Origin: a virus
Reading direction: 5' to 3' (one strand)
IMG/VR virus record: IMGVR_UViG_3300006332_000038
Location: 1 to 34,239 of that record
Length of the DNA stretch: 34,239 nt
Shown here: in pieces, positions 1 to 7,862 of the stretch
Layout: each line of letters starts with the position of its first letter
Numbering within the stretch: position 1 is the stretch's first letter
Notes under the pieces: generated by a model
Database searches by the model: none
What the model was told of the DNA's origin: nothing
Seen by the model: only the letters and a program-made list of their open reading frames with translations
Translations under genes and position numbers: made by a program

Positions 1-220
1 CAGTCTTCGCCCGTTTCGCGGTGCTATAAGCGAGAGGGAAATGGAAATGCTTCGGGCACAGTCTAGTCCTATGCAGATGGACGCGATTAACGAAGAAGTT
101 CAAAGAGCGATGGCTATGAGGACTCCTTCTGCAAGCTCGCCCAAGCTCAAAAGAAAGCTAGGTATGACCAAGCGTCCTACCAGGGCTGGCACCAAACGGT
201 ACGGTACAGTCAAGGGTTAA
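1..220. repeat. 220-bp near-identical direct repeat, copy 1 (copy 2 at 33738-33957)
   Basis: Positions 1-220 match 33738-33957 in the same orientation with four substitutions. Similarity stops abruptly at the gene's stop codon, where copy 1 runs into a lipoprotein gene and copy 2 into a different basic-protein gene. It is therefore not a simple direct terminal repeat or an assembly overlap, which would be identical throughout. Confidence 0.95.
2..220 (+). CDS. Small basic phage protein, C-terminal part only (cut by window edge)
   Basis: This is the last 72 codons of a gene whose start lies outside the window. The product has the same amino acids as residues 28-99 of the complete copy at 33658-33957, and ends in a Lys/Arg-rich tail. 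The two DNA copies differ at only four bases, three of them synonymous and one changing the stop from TAA to TGA. The lack of any amino-acid change argues that this is a real coding copy cut by the contig edge and not a decaying pseudogene. A GTG-started lipoprotein gene follows at once. Function unknown; short basic proteins of this kind are common in marine phages. Confidence 0.7.
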   Translation, partial: SLRPFRGAISEREMEMLRAQSSPMQMDAINEEVQRAMAMRTPSASSPKLKRKLGMTKRPTRAGTKRYGTVKG

Positions 221-221
221 T

Positions 222-359
222 GTGGCAAAAACAGTATTGCTAATACTGCTGCTACTGATAGCCTTCGCCTGTTCTGCCAGTATGAATAATTGTTGGCATG
301 GTAATGAGTCTGTTGTGTGTTGCTCATCAGGGAGGTGTGTTGATGCCGTATCGCCTTAA
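222..359 (+). CDS. Tiny putative lipoprotein
   Basis: A 45-residue ORF starts with GTG two bases after the preceding stop, with an AAGG ribosome-binding site inside the preceding gene. Residues 3-16 are a Lys followed by a run of Leu/Ile/Ala, ending in Ile-Ala-Phe-Ala-Cys (Cys17). This is a signal peptide with an imperfect lipobox, since Phe at -2 is atypical. The predicted mature part is about 29 residues and contains several further Cys. It overlaps the next gene by 17 bp. It could be an outer-membrane lipoprotein, perhaps the outer partner of the membrane/coiled-coil protein at 477-755. It is too short for a confident family assignment. Confidence 0.55.
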   Translation: MAKTVLLILLLLIAFACSASMNNCWHGNESVVCCSSGRCVDAVSP

Positions 360-477
360 GGGGAAATCTGTCCAGGTCCAGAGAAAGTCTGGGGTATGGC
401 ATACGATAAAGTCCCACAAAACACTGAACATGGCCCGAAAGCACTTGCGAGCCCTAAAAGCCAACGTTAAGCACTGA
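343..477 (+). CDS. Small basic phage protein (44 aa)
   Basis: ATG at 343 follows a GGAGG-type ribosome-binding site at 330-334. The 44-residue product is strongly basic (many Lys, Arg and His) with no membrane segment. Its pattern (MPYRLKGKSVQVQR at the N-terminus, then a Lys/Ala-rich helix) matches a class of tiny basic proteins common next to structural genes in marine phages. Its stop overlaps the next start (TGATG). No function is known; nucleic-acid binding is possible from the charge. Confidence 0.7.
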   Translation: MPYRLKGKSVQVQRKSGVWHTIKSHKTLNMARKHLRALKANVKH

Positions 478-755
478 TGGCTAACGGTATCTCAAAAGCA
501 ACTTCGCTACCTGCAATATCAGTCGGGTTTGCTATAAGTGTGCTAATCGCAACATGGGTAGCGGGTGCAAGATTTGAGGGGATGGAACGAGCCGACGCAC
601 AGGCTATGGTAGAAATACAAGACGTATCCGAAAGACAAAAAAAATATATAGGCACAACAGGATTACTTACTGAGCAGATCACAGAGTTGCGTCAGGCCGT
701 TGTAGACCTAGAGCGAGAAATTGCACTGTTAAAAGTAAAAATGGAAATACGCTAG
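477..755 (+). CDS. Membrane-anchored coiled-coil protein (holin or inner spanin candidate)
   Basis: The 92-residue product has one hydrophobic segment at about residues 12-30, followed by an acidic, heptad-patterned helix (about 35-90). Such an N-terminal anchor with a coiled coil fits an inner-membrane spanin or a small tail-assembly or holin-like protein. The start overlaps the previous stop (TGATG). The neighbouring tiny lipoprotein at 222-359 would be a natural outer partner, but the endolysin is far away at 19.8 kb, so a lysis role is only an inference. Confidence 0.55.
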   Translation: MANGISKATSLPAISVGFAISVLIATWVAGARFEGMERADAQAMVEIQDVSERQKKYIGTTGLLTEQITELRQAVVDLEREIALLKVKMEIR

Positions 756-760
756 GAGTT

Positions 761-946
761 ATGTTCGATCCTGATGACACCAGCCCAACCATTATGTTTT
801 GTCCCCGATGTTCCGCAGAGAATACTATTACGCAAGATTTTTGTGTGTATTGCGGATGGGATTTTGCATCTGGATGGCGACTCTGCTCGCTATGCAATCA
901 AACCCTAAAGGGGGACGAAACGTGTGAGCTTTGTGAGGAAGACTAA
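761..946 (+). CDS. Double zinc-ribbon protein
   Basis: This 61-residue protein carries four CxxC knuckles: Cys14/17 with Cys28/31, and Cys42/45 with Cys55/58. The spacing fits two short zinc ribbons of the double-zinc-ribbon type. A TAGGAG ribbon-binding-strength Shine-Dalgarno site precedes the ATG. The stop codon overlaps the terminase start by one base (TAATG), so translation of the two is probably coupled. Such ribbons usually bind nucleic acid or protein. Location directly before terL suggests a packaging-linked role, but this is not shown. Confidence 0.65.
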   Translation: MFDPDDTSPTIMFCPRCSAENTITQDFCVYCGWDFASGWRLCSLCNQTLKGDETCELCEED

Positions 947-2331
947 TGGATTTTGCCGCCTCGATTGCTAGGTTCCGCAAAGACCCAACATTGTTTGTAA
1001 CCAACATCCTAAACGCCGATCCTGATGACTGGCAGTCAGAAGTAATGACTGCTGTCGCAAAGGGCGACCGTGGGGTATCAATCCGATCTGGTCACGGCGT
1101 TGGAAAAACAAGTTGTTTGTCATGGCTCGCCTTGTGGTGGATCAGTTGCCATTACCACGCAAAGGTAGTCATCACTGCACCTACGTCTGCTCAGTTACAT
1201 GACGCATTGTTGCCTGAAGCGAAAGCGTGGCTAAAGCAGTCACCCGCAGGTTTTATGGATATGTTTGTTATTCGATCTGACAGAATAGAACTTGCTGCTG
1301 ATCCCGAACGCAATTTTATATCAGCACGAACATCCAGGGCCGAACAGCCCGACGCACTCCAGGGTGTACACGCCGAACACGTTCTATTGATATGCGACGA
1401 AGCCAGCGGTGTGCCTGAATCGGTATACGAAGCTGCTGGTGGTAGCATGAGTGCATTACACGCTTCGATGGTACTGGCTGGAAACCCCGTAAGAAGTTCT
1501 GGCTACTTTTACGATACGTTTCACAAACTGTCAGATCGCTGGACAAACTTTCATGTGTCTTGCGAAAAAACAGCACGAGTATCTGAAGAATATGTTGATG
1601 AGTGCAAGTTAAGATATGGTGAGGAATCCAATACATACCGTATCCGTGTGCTTGGCGAGTTTCCTAAAGGTGACGACGATACAGTCATTAGCATGGATTT
1701 AACGGAAGCCGCCATAAACAGAGATGTGTTACCGACTCAGTACAGCCCGACAGCCTGGGGCGTAGATGTAGCACGGTTTGGTTCGGATGCTTCGGCGTTA
1801 TGCAAAAGAAAAGGAAACGCCGTAACAGAGCCAGTAAGATTGTGGCGTGGGTTAGATACAATGCAACTGACAGGTGCCATCAAAGCAGAATACGACACAT
1901 CAACTGAAAAACCTGAAGAAATTTTTGTTGATGCCATAGGACTAGGTGCTGGTGTAGCTGACAGGCTTAGAGAACTTGGTTTGCCAGCCTACGCAATCAA
2001 CGTCAGTGAAAGCCCTGCCATGGGCGACACTTATTTAAATCTCAGAGCAGAATTGTGGTACAAAGCTAAAGGGTGGCTAGAGGGCCGCGATGTTCGCTTG
2101 CCAAAAGATGATCGTTTAAAATCCGAGCTTACAACATTACGCTATACATATACGTCTAGTGGTAAGGTAAAAATTGAGTCTAAGGCAGACTTAAAAAAAC
2201 GAGGTGTCGCAAGTCCTGATGCTGCGGATGCGTTTGTATTGACCTTTGCGTCTGATGCTGGTACTGCTATAGGTGGCAGATCACGCAGACGTTCTGGCAA
2301 ACTGAAAAGAGACTTGGCAGGAATTGTCTAG
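946..2331 (+). CDS. terL: Terminase large subunit
   Basis: This is the ATPase/nuclease motor that packages DNA into the prohead. The 461-residue product has a Walker A motif at residues 49-56 (GHGVGKTS) and a Walker B at 146-152 (VLLICDE). The RNase H-like nuclease domain is seen at 271-281 (WGVDVARFGSD), around Asp329 (IFVDAIGLGAG) and at Asp425/Asp428 (SPDAADAF), which are probable metal ligands. Length is normal for the family. The start overlaps the zinc-ribbon gene (TAATG). The probable small subunit is not adjacent but on the opposite strand at 23726-24202. Confidence 0.95.
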   Translation: MDFAASIARFRKDPTLFVTNILNADPDDWQSEVMTAVAKGDRGVSIRSGHGVGKTSCLSWLALWWISCHYHAKVVITAPTSAQLHDALLPEAKAWLKQSPAGFMDMFVIRSDRIELAADPERNFISARTSRAEQPDALQGVHAEHVLLICDEASGVPESVYEAAGGSMSALHASMVLAGNPVRSSGYFYDTFHKLSDRWTNFHVSCEKTARVSEEYVDECKLRYGEESNTYRIRVLGEFPKGDDDTVISMDLTEAAINRDVLPTQYSPTAWGVDVARFGSDASALCKRKGNAVTEPVRLWRGLDTMQLTGAIKAEYDTSTEKPEEIFVDAIGLGAGVADRLRELGLPAYAINVSESPAMGDTYLNLRAELWYKAKGWLEGRDVRLPKDDRLKSELTTLRYTYTSSGKVKIESKADLKKRGVASPDAADAFVLTFASDAGTAIGGRSRRRSGKLKRDLAGIV

Positions 2332-2413
2332 GGGGTTTGGCTGTTATTTGGCGTACCAGCCTGACTTAAACAAACAAAGGTGTCTCCCTCCTACACGGGC
2401 GTTGCCCCTAGAC
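2326..2413 (+). other. Intergenic structured segment between terL and portal
   Basis: A perfect 9-bp inverted repeat (GTCTAGGGG at 2326-2334, CCCCTAGAC at 2405-2413) spans the terL stop and closes a 70-nt interval. Inside are a 5-bp stem (GGCTG/CAGCC) and GGGC-GTT-GCCC at 2397-2407. The latter shares bases with the outer stem, so the two are mutually exclusive. There is no U-tract, so this is not an ordinary terminator. It may be an RNA element or a packaging-linked site. Confidence 0.35.
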
Positions 2414-2481
2414 CCTACTGTTGAACATTAGAAACAAAAAGCGTAGGTTCCAAAAGTACACTTTTAAGTGAGTGGTATAGT

Positions 2482-4551
2482 TTGGCGTATATAGACGAAG
2501 CCGAAACCGAAGCTGGTATAGGCATGACCGAAGACGAACTTCAGGTTGCGGTTCGTCAATACATCGAAGACGCTATTCAATTTATTGATGACGACATCAG
2601 CCCAATAAGGGCCGAGTCTACTCGTTACTACAATGGCGAACCCTTTGGCAATGAGGTAGACGGTCGTAGTCAGGTCGTGAGCCGCGATGTTCGCGATAGT
2701 GTCCAAGCGATGCTCCCATCACTGATGCGAGTGTTTTTTGGTGCAGAGAACATGGTCGAGTTTGTGCCTCGCGGCCCCGAAGATGTGGGCATGGCAGAAC
2801 AGGCAACCGATTACGTCAACTATATACTTCGTGAAGACAATGATTCTGTAGGAATTTTTTACAGTGTGTTCAAAGACGCACTAGTTAACAAAGGCGGTAT
2901 TGTTAAGTGGTCTTGGGATGATTCGCTGGAAGTACATACCTACAGCTTTGAAGGACTGGATCAGGCAACTCTTGGGTTGTTGTTAGACGAAGAAGGCGTA
3001 GAGGCCGTGTCAGTAGAAGGCATACCTGACCCTAACGCCCCGCCAGAGCAAATAGAAATGATGACGGCTCAGGGTATAGAGCCGCCCATGATTTATGATG
3101 TAGAAATTAAACGTCAGCGTAGGCGAGATCGTGTTCGTGTCGAGACGATGCCACCTGAAGAATTTTTTGTGGATTCGGCTGCGACCAGTTTGGACGATGC
3201 AATGGTTGTGGGACACAGGACGATGGCAACCGTCAGCGACCTGGTAGCTATGGGCTATGACAAGGATATGCTCGACAACTACTTGTCAGATGAAGTAGCC
3301 TTTACGGATAACGATGAATATTGGGCTCGTTATCCAGACCGCACGGTGCCTGGCCCATTATCGTCATATAACCAACGCAGAGTGTTGTATGTAGAGGCGT
3401 ACTGCTATGTCGATTATGACGGGGATGGCCTAGCCGAGTTACGGCGTGTGTGCACCGTAGGCTCGAATTACCATCTCGTAAACAACGAGCCGATCCACAG
3501 TATTCCGTTTGCTGTGTTTTCATGCGATCCAGAACCCCATGTGTTTTTTGGTTCTGATGTCGCAGATATGACCAAAGACATACAGAGAGTAAAGTCGGCG
3601 GTTCTTCGCGGTATGCTCGACTCTTTGTCTTTTGCCTTGTATCCCCGAACAGGAATTGTTGAAGGTCAGGTAGATATCGACGATGTGCTAAATCCTGAAG
3701 TCGGGTCAATTATTAGGATGCGAGCACCAGGCATGGTCCAGCAGTTGAATGTACCGTTCCTTGGCCGCGAAGCGTTCCCAATGATGGAATACCTTGATGG
3801 AATGAAAGAATCAAGGACAGGTGTAACTGGTGCATCACAAGGTCTAGATCCAGATGTGTTGCAGTCAACTACCAGAGCAGCCGTCAGTGCTACTATCAGG
3901 GGTGCAGAACAACGGCTCGAAATGATTGCTCGTTTGTTTGCGGAAACAGGTTTTAAACCTTTGTTCAAAGGACTGCTGCGTTTAATTATTGAGCACCAGG
4001 ACCAACAAAGAATGGTCAGGCTTCGCAACGAGTGGACTCCTGTAGATCCAAGAATTTGGGATGCTACAATGGATGTCTCTACAAACGTTGGGCTTGGCTC
4101 AGGCATGACAGACGAACGGTTAAATACACTTAACCAAATTGCTGGCAGACAAGAGCAAATCATGCAGCAGATGGGTCCAAACAATCCCTTAGTAGGACTT
4201 GGACAAATAAGACACACGCTGGCAAAAATACTCGAAGTCAGTGGCTTTAAAGATTCAAACCAGTTCTTTAATCCGATACCACCTGACTATCAGCCGCCAC
4301 CACCTCCTCCTCCGAAGCCAACACCCGAGGAGCAGTTGGCACAAGTTCAAATGGCCGACATACAGGCCCGTACTGCTATCGACCAGGAAAAATTGCAGCT
4401 TGACGCGACGAAAGCACAAATGCTCAACGAGCGTGAAACCACAAGAATAGCTGGCGATTTAGCATTACGAGAAAAGAAATTCGAGGACGACGTAGAATTA
4501 GAAATGCTAAGAGCGGCGATTAAACAAGAAGCTGATATTATAGATGGATAA
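2482..4551 (+). CDS. Portal protein (P22-like)
   Basis: This 689-residue protein, directly after terL, fits a portal that forms the dodecameric DNA channel at the capsid vertex. The acidic N-terminus is followed by a motif-rich body typical of P22-type portals (YYNGEPFGNEVDGRSQVVSRDV around residues 50-70). A proline run (about residues 595-610) leads into a charged coiled-coil tail. I keep the TTG start at 2482, although ATG at 2524 is an alternative; neither has a strong ribosome-binding site. Its end overlaps the next gene by 8 bp. Confidence 0.85.
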   Translation: MAYIDEAETEAGIGMTEDELQVAVRQYIEDAIQFIDDDISPIRAESTRYYNGEPFGNEVDGRSQVVSRDVRDSVQAMLPSLMRVFFGAENMVEFVPRGPEDVGMAEQATDYVNYILREDNDSVGIFYSVFKDALVNKGGIVKWSWDDSLEVHTYSFEGLDQATLGLLLDEEGVEAVSVEGIPDPNAPPEQIEMMTAQGIEPPMIYDVEIKRQRRRDRVRVETMPPEEFFVDSAATSLDDAMVVGHRTMATVSDLVAMGYDKDMLDNYLSDEVAFTDNDEYWARYPDRTVPGPLSSYNQRRVLYVEAYCYVDYDGDGLAELRRVCTVGSNYHLVNNEPIHSIPFAVFSCDPEPHVFFGSDVADMTKDIQRVKSAVLRGMLDSLSFALYPRTGIVEGQVDIDDVLNPEVGSIIRMRAPGMVQQLNVPFLGREAFPMMEYLDGMKESRTGVTGASQGLDPDVLQSTTRAAVSATIRGAEQRLEMIARLFAETGFKPLFKGLLRLIIEHQDQQRMVRLRNEWTPVDPRIWDATMDVSTNVGLGSGMTDERLNTLNQIAGRQEQIMQQMGPNNPLVGLGQIRHTLAKILEVSGFKDSNQFFNPIPPDYQPPPPPPPKPTPEEQLAQVQMADIQARTAIDQEKLQLDATKAQMLNERETTRIAGDLALREKKFEDDVELEMLRAAIKQEADIIDG

Positions 4552-4813
4552 TTTGTCAGCAGAGCAGAAGGGTCGCAGGGCAAAGGAAATACTTGAAGAC
4601 GGAGTATTTCTGGAAGTGCTGGAAAAAGTTAGGCAAAACATTATTGCACAATGGACACTTACAGATGTAAATGATGTGGGTGTCAGAGAAAGTTTATATA
4701 TGCAAGGCAGGGGCCTTGATGAGATCGTGCGAGGACTCCGCACCCTGGTAGGCGATTGGGCTGTGGAGCAGTCTCGCAGTGTTTCAAAACCAAAAAGAGG
4801 AAGAAAATCGTGA
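4544..4813 (+). CDS. Small helical protein between portal and scaffold
   Basis: The 89-residue, mostly helical product begins inside the end of the portal gene and ends in a Lys/Arg-rich tail. Its stop overlaps the GTG start of the scaffold gene (GTGA), so the three genes form a tightly coupled unit. Genes of this size sit between portal and scaffold in related phages without a known function. No catalytic motif is visible. Confidence 0.7.
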   Translation: MDNLSAEQKGRRAKEILEDGVFLEVLEKVRQNIIAQWTLTDVNDVGVRESLYMQGRGLDEIVRGLRTLVGDWAVEQSRSVSKPKRGRKS

Positions 4814-5826
4814 GCGAAGCTACAGTCACCAACCCAGCGGGGACAGAAAACCCCCAAGGGAGTGAACGCCGACGCACGAACAGTGAGATTCAAGAAAGTC
4901 TCGCTGAAATGCTTAGGGCAGACTACGCGGAACCCCAGGAAGGGGAACAGCACTCTGAACCTGAGCTAGAAAATGGCGTCGAAGAAGATGTCATCGAGTC
5001 TGAATTGTATGACGATTCAGATGAAGTGGATGAGATGTACGATGAGGCTGATGGCGAACAATCTGAAAGTGAGACTGCATCCTACCGTGTCATAGTAGAC
5101 GGCAAAGAGATGCAAGTCCCGCTTGACGAACTCATATCAGGCTACCAACGGGGCTCGTCATTCACACAGAAAAGTCAAGCATTAGCAGATGAACGCAGAG
5201 AGTTTGAAGCTAGTGCTTTGGCTGTTCAGCAGGAGCGTGAGTCGTATTCGACTGTGCTCCAGCAACTTCAACAGCAAATGGAAGCTGCTGCAAAACCGAA
5301 CATTGATTGGGACCGCTTGGAAAGGGAGAACCCCGTTCAGTGGTTAAAGCTCAAGCAGATGGAGCGAGATCGGCAAACACAGATCCAAGCAGTACGAGAA
5401 GAACAGTCTAGGATGCAACAAGTCTTAATGCAGCAACAAGAACAAGACCTGGAGAATAGACTAAACACTGAACGTGCCTTGGTGTTGGAGAAAATCCCTG
5501 AATGGTCTGATTCTGAAGTTCAAACCAACGAACAACGACAGTTGCTAGAGTTTGGTAAACAGTTGGGTTTCAGTGAACACGAACTCAATGAGATTTACGA
5601 TCACAGAGCGTTAGTCGCGTTGCGTGATGCGTGGAGATACAACCAGCTTGCAAATGGTGAGAAAGTCAAATCAGCAAAATCGAAAATCAAAACCGCTAAA
5701 TCTGGAGGCAAACAAATGAGTCGTCAGATGCGTGGGCGTAAGGCAAAGGCTCAACGAGCAAGGCTGAAACAAACTGGAAAGGTTGAGGATGCTGCGTCTC
5801 TGTTGGGTGCGATGCTTACGGAATAA
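4810..5826 (+). CDS. Capsid scaffolding protein
   Basis: Translated from GTG at 4810 the product has 338 residues. I prefer this start to an in-frame ATG at 4756 because a GAGGAAG ribosome-binding site sits just before it and it gives a GTGA overlap with the previous stop. The N-terminal third is very acidic (Glu/Asp runs), the middle is a Gln/Glu-rich coiled coil, and the end is Lys/Arg-rich. This is the usual architecture of scaffolds that bind coat protein through a basic C-terminus. Position between portal and coat gene supports the call. Confidence 0.8.
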   Translation: MSEATVTNPAGTENPQGSERRRTNSEIQESLAEMLRADYAEPQEGEQHSEPELENGVEEDVIESELYDDSDEVDEMYDEADGEQSESETASYRVIVDGKEMQVPLDELISGYQRGSSFTQKSQALADERREFEASALAVQQERESYSTVLQQLQQQMEAAAKPNIDWDRLERENPVQWLKLKQMERDRQTQIQAVREEQSRMQQVLMQQQEQDLENRLNTERALVLEKIPEWSDSEVQTNEQRQLLEFGKQLGFSEHELNEIYDHRALVALRDAWRYNQLANGEKVKSAKSKIKTAKSGGKQMSRQMRGRKAKAQRARLKQTGKVEDAASLLGAMLTE

Positions 5827-5844
5827 CACAAGGAAACATTTATC

Positions 5845-6855
5845 ATGGCAGTTGTAACAAATACCTTTACCACATACGATGCTAAGGGTTTACGGGAGGA
5901 CTTGTCGGATCTGATTTCCGATATCAGTCCTACGCAGACTCCGTTCCAGAGCAACATTGGAACGCGAGATGCAGAAGCAACATATTTTGAATGGCAGACA
6001 GATGCACTTGCTGCCGCTTCAGCAACACCTGTTGTTGAAGGTGAGGATCTGAGCAGCTTCACGGCAGTCACCGCGACCGCTCGCATGGGGAATTACTGCC
6101 AGATCAACATGGTCGATTTCATCATTTCAGGAACGGAGCAGACCGTCCTGAAGGCTGGTCGGGCATCTGAGGTTGGTTATCAGGCAGCAAAAGCAGCTAA
6201 GGAACTAAAGCGTAATGTTGAAGTTGCTTGCTTGCTAAACGGTGTTGGTGCCGTTGCTGGTGCCACGGGAACCGCTCGCGTAACCGCTGGGTTCCCTGGC
6301 TGGATCAAAACCAACGAAACTTCCACCAACGTAACCAAGCCTTCCTACACGGGTTCAACCCCGACAGGTGCGGCTCAGGTGTGGAAGTCGTTTGGTACAC
6401 CAACCGCGTTTACTGAGGCTATGCTCAAGACCACGATGCAAGAATGCTTTGTGTCAGGTGGCGAGCCGTCGATGCTAATGGTTTCCCCGTACAACAAGAC
6501 TGTTGTTAGTGGGTTCAGTGGTATCGCTTCAAGCCGCTACAACGTAGACGGTGCCGAGCCTTCGGTAATTATTGGAGCGGCTGACATTTATGTTAGCGAC
6601 TTTGGTAATTTAAGCGTTGTTCCAAATCGGTTCTTTACCACGGTAGAGGACGAGGGTGCCGGTTCACTAATGAACGACTGGGCGCTGCTCATCGACACCG
6701 ATGAGGTGAAGCTCGCAACCTTGCGGCCTTACAGCATTGAGGCTCTTGCAAGAACGGGTGATGCAGACAAGAGAATGGCTCTAATCGAGTGGGGGCTTCA
6801 GGTTAACAACGAAGCTGCTCACGGGATTGTTGCCGGAATCACGGCTGCGGCGTAA
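5845..6855 (+). CDS. Major capsid protein (DUF5309-type)
   Basis: This 336-residue protein forms the icosahedral shell. The N-terminus (YDAKGLREDLSDLISDISP, then TPFQSNIG and EWQTD) is the recognisable signature of DUF5309 coat proteins with an HK97-like fold. The ATG follows an AAGGAAA ribosome-binding site. A strong hairpin lies directly downstream, as is common after coat genes. Length is typical. Confidence 0.9.
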   Translation: MAVVTNTFTTYDAKGLREDLSDLISDISPTQTPFQSNIGTRDAEATYFEWQTDALAAASATPVVEGEDLSSFTAVTATARMGNYCQINMVDFIISGTEQTVLKAGRASEVGYQAAKAAKELKRNVEVACLLNGVGAVAGATGTARVTAGFPGWIKTNETSTNVTKPSYTGSTPTGAAQVWKSFGTPTAFTEAMLKTTMQECFVSGGEPSMLMVSPYNKTVVSGFSGIASSRYNVDGAEPSVIIGAADIYVSDFGNLSVVPNRFFTTVEDEGAGSLMNDWALLIDTDEVKLATLRPYSIEALARTGDADKRMALIEWGLQVNNEAAHGIVAGITAAA

Positions 6856-6861
6856 TCTTCT

Positions 6862-6891
6862 GGTGGGGCAGGGGGCAACTCCTGTCCCACC
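6862..6891 (+). terminator. Strong hairpin after the coat gene
   Basis: An 11-bp stem with one G-U pair (GGTGGGGCAGG with CCTGTCCCACC) and an 8-nt loop begins seven bases after the coat stop codon. The downstream T-tract is weak (ATTAGGTTT). It may act as a partial terminator or as a 3' stabiliser that sets coat mRNA above that of downstream genes. Confidence 0.6.
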
Positions 6892-6909
6892 ATTAGGTTT
6901 GCTATATCC

Positions 6910-7224
6910 ATGAAGCGAATACTCGACTACGATCCAGAAACCAAGACTACACAATGGTTTCATTACGATGACTCTACCGGAAATTACGGACTAGAGACTC
7001 GTCAGGATATTACCCATATCGTAGAGGCTAATAAGACTCAGTTCAGACAAGTGGACGAGCGGGCTAACTGGAAAGGCGATCAGCACCATGTCGCGTCGAT
7101 TCCAATGAGTATTTATCACGAATTGGCAAAAGTATCGAACAATTTCAAGGATCAAAAAGCTATAAAAAAATGGCTAAACGATCCTGACAACCGCGTGTTC
7201 CGAACACGGCCTGGGAGAGTCTGA
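6910..7224 (+). CDS. Conserved virion-module protein of unknown function
   Basis: This 104-residue soluble protein lies between coat and adaptor genes. It is rich in charged and aromatic residues, begins with MKRILDYDPETKT and has no membrane segment or catalytic motif. Its stop overlaps the next start (TGATG), which ties it to head completion. Proteins of similar pattern accompany DUF5309-type coat genes in marine phages; no function is established to my knowledge. Confidence 0.7.
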   Translation: MKRILDYDPETKTTQWFHYDDSTGNYGLETRQDITHIVEANKTQFRQVDERANWKGDQHHVASIPMSIYHELAKVSNNFKDQKAIKKWLNDPDNRVFRTRPGRV

Positions 7225-7856
7225 TGGCGATTACAACCTATGCACAGCTAAAGACTGCGACTGCAAACTGGTTGGATCGAACAGACCTGACAGATCGGAT
7301 ACCTGAGTTTATTGAGCTGGCTGAAGCAAGTTTTAACAGAACAATTCGCCAGCCCGATATGGTAACGAAAAACGATTCGTATTCGATCGCAGCTCGGTAC
7401 ACGACATTACCGACTGACACGTTAGAGATTACTAGAATAGTGCTGGACTCATCGCCAGTTATTACGCTTGAATACCTGACGCCAGAAGAAATTGCCGAGA
7501 GACGGGCTGACATGAATAGTACGGGTCGGCCCGTTTACTTTACGGTTATAGGAGGATCGAGTAACCAGTTAGAGGTTCTTCCATCCCCTGACGAGACGTA
7601 CACATCATCTATTGTGTACTACACAAAAATTCCTGCGTTAACGGATTCAGCAACAACAAACTGGCTTTTAACCAATCATCCAGATATCTATTTATTTGGC
7701 ACTTTGGTAGAGGCAGAGCCGTACCTAAAAAATGATGAACGAGTGGCTTTGTGGTCTACAAGACTAGATGCGTCACTAGGTGCGCTTCGTTTGCAAGGTG
7801 AGCGTCAGATGCACACAGGATCATCGCTTCGCATGAGATCAAGACCGCTGGGGTAG
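7224..7856 (+). CDS. Head-tail adaptor protein
   Basis: The 210-residue product starts with a helical motif (YAQLKTATANWLDRTDLTDRIPEFIELAEASFNR) found in phage adaptor proteins that attach below the portal, comparable in role to T7 gp11 or P22 gp4. The beta-rich middle and the C-terminal helices fit that family. It follows the coat module and precedes the tail-fibre gene, as expected for a connector. Confidence 0.75.
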   Translation: MAITTYAQLKTATANWLDRTDLTDRIPEFIELAEASFNRTIRQPDMVTKNDSYSIAARYTTLPTDTLEITRIVLDSSPVITLEYLTPEEIAERRADMNSTGRPVYFTVIGGSSNQLEVLPSPDETYTSSIVYYTKIPALTDSATTNWLLTNHPDIYLFGTLVEAEPYLKNDERVALWSTRLDASLGALRLQGERQMHTGSSLRMRSRPLG

Positions 7857-7862
7857 AATACT

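Noticed and set aside
1-220. Direct terminal repeat of a circular assembly
   Set aside because: The repeats are not identical and the sequences after them differ completely, so this is not the identical end overlap expected from assembling a circle.
3666-4217. 183-residue minus-strand ORF opposite the portal gene
   Set aside because: It is a shadow of the portal reading frame, without start signals or neighbours on that strand.
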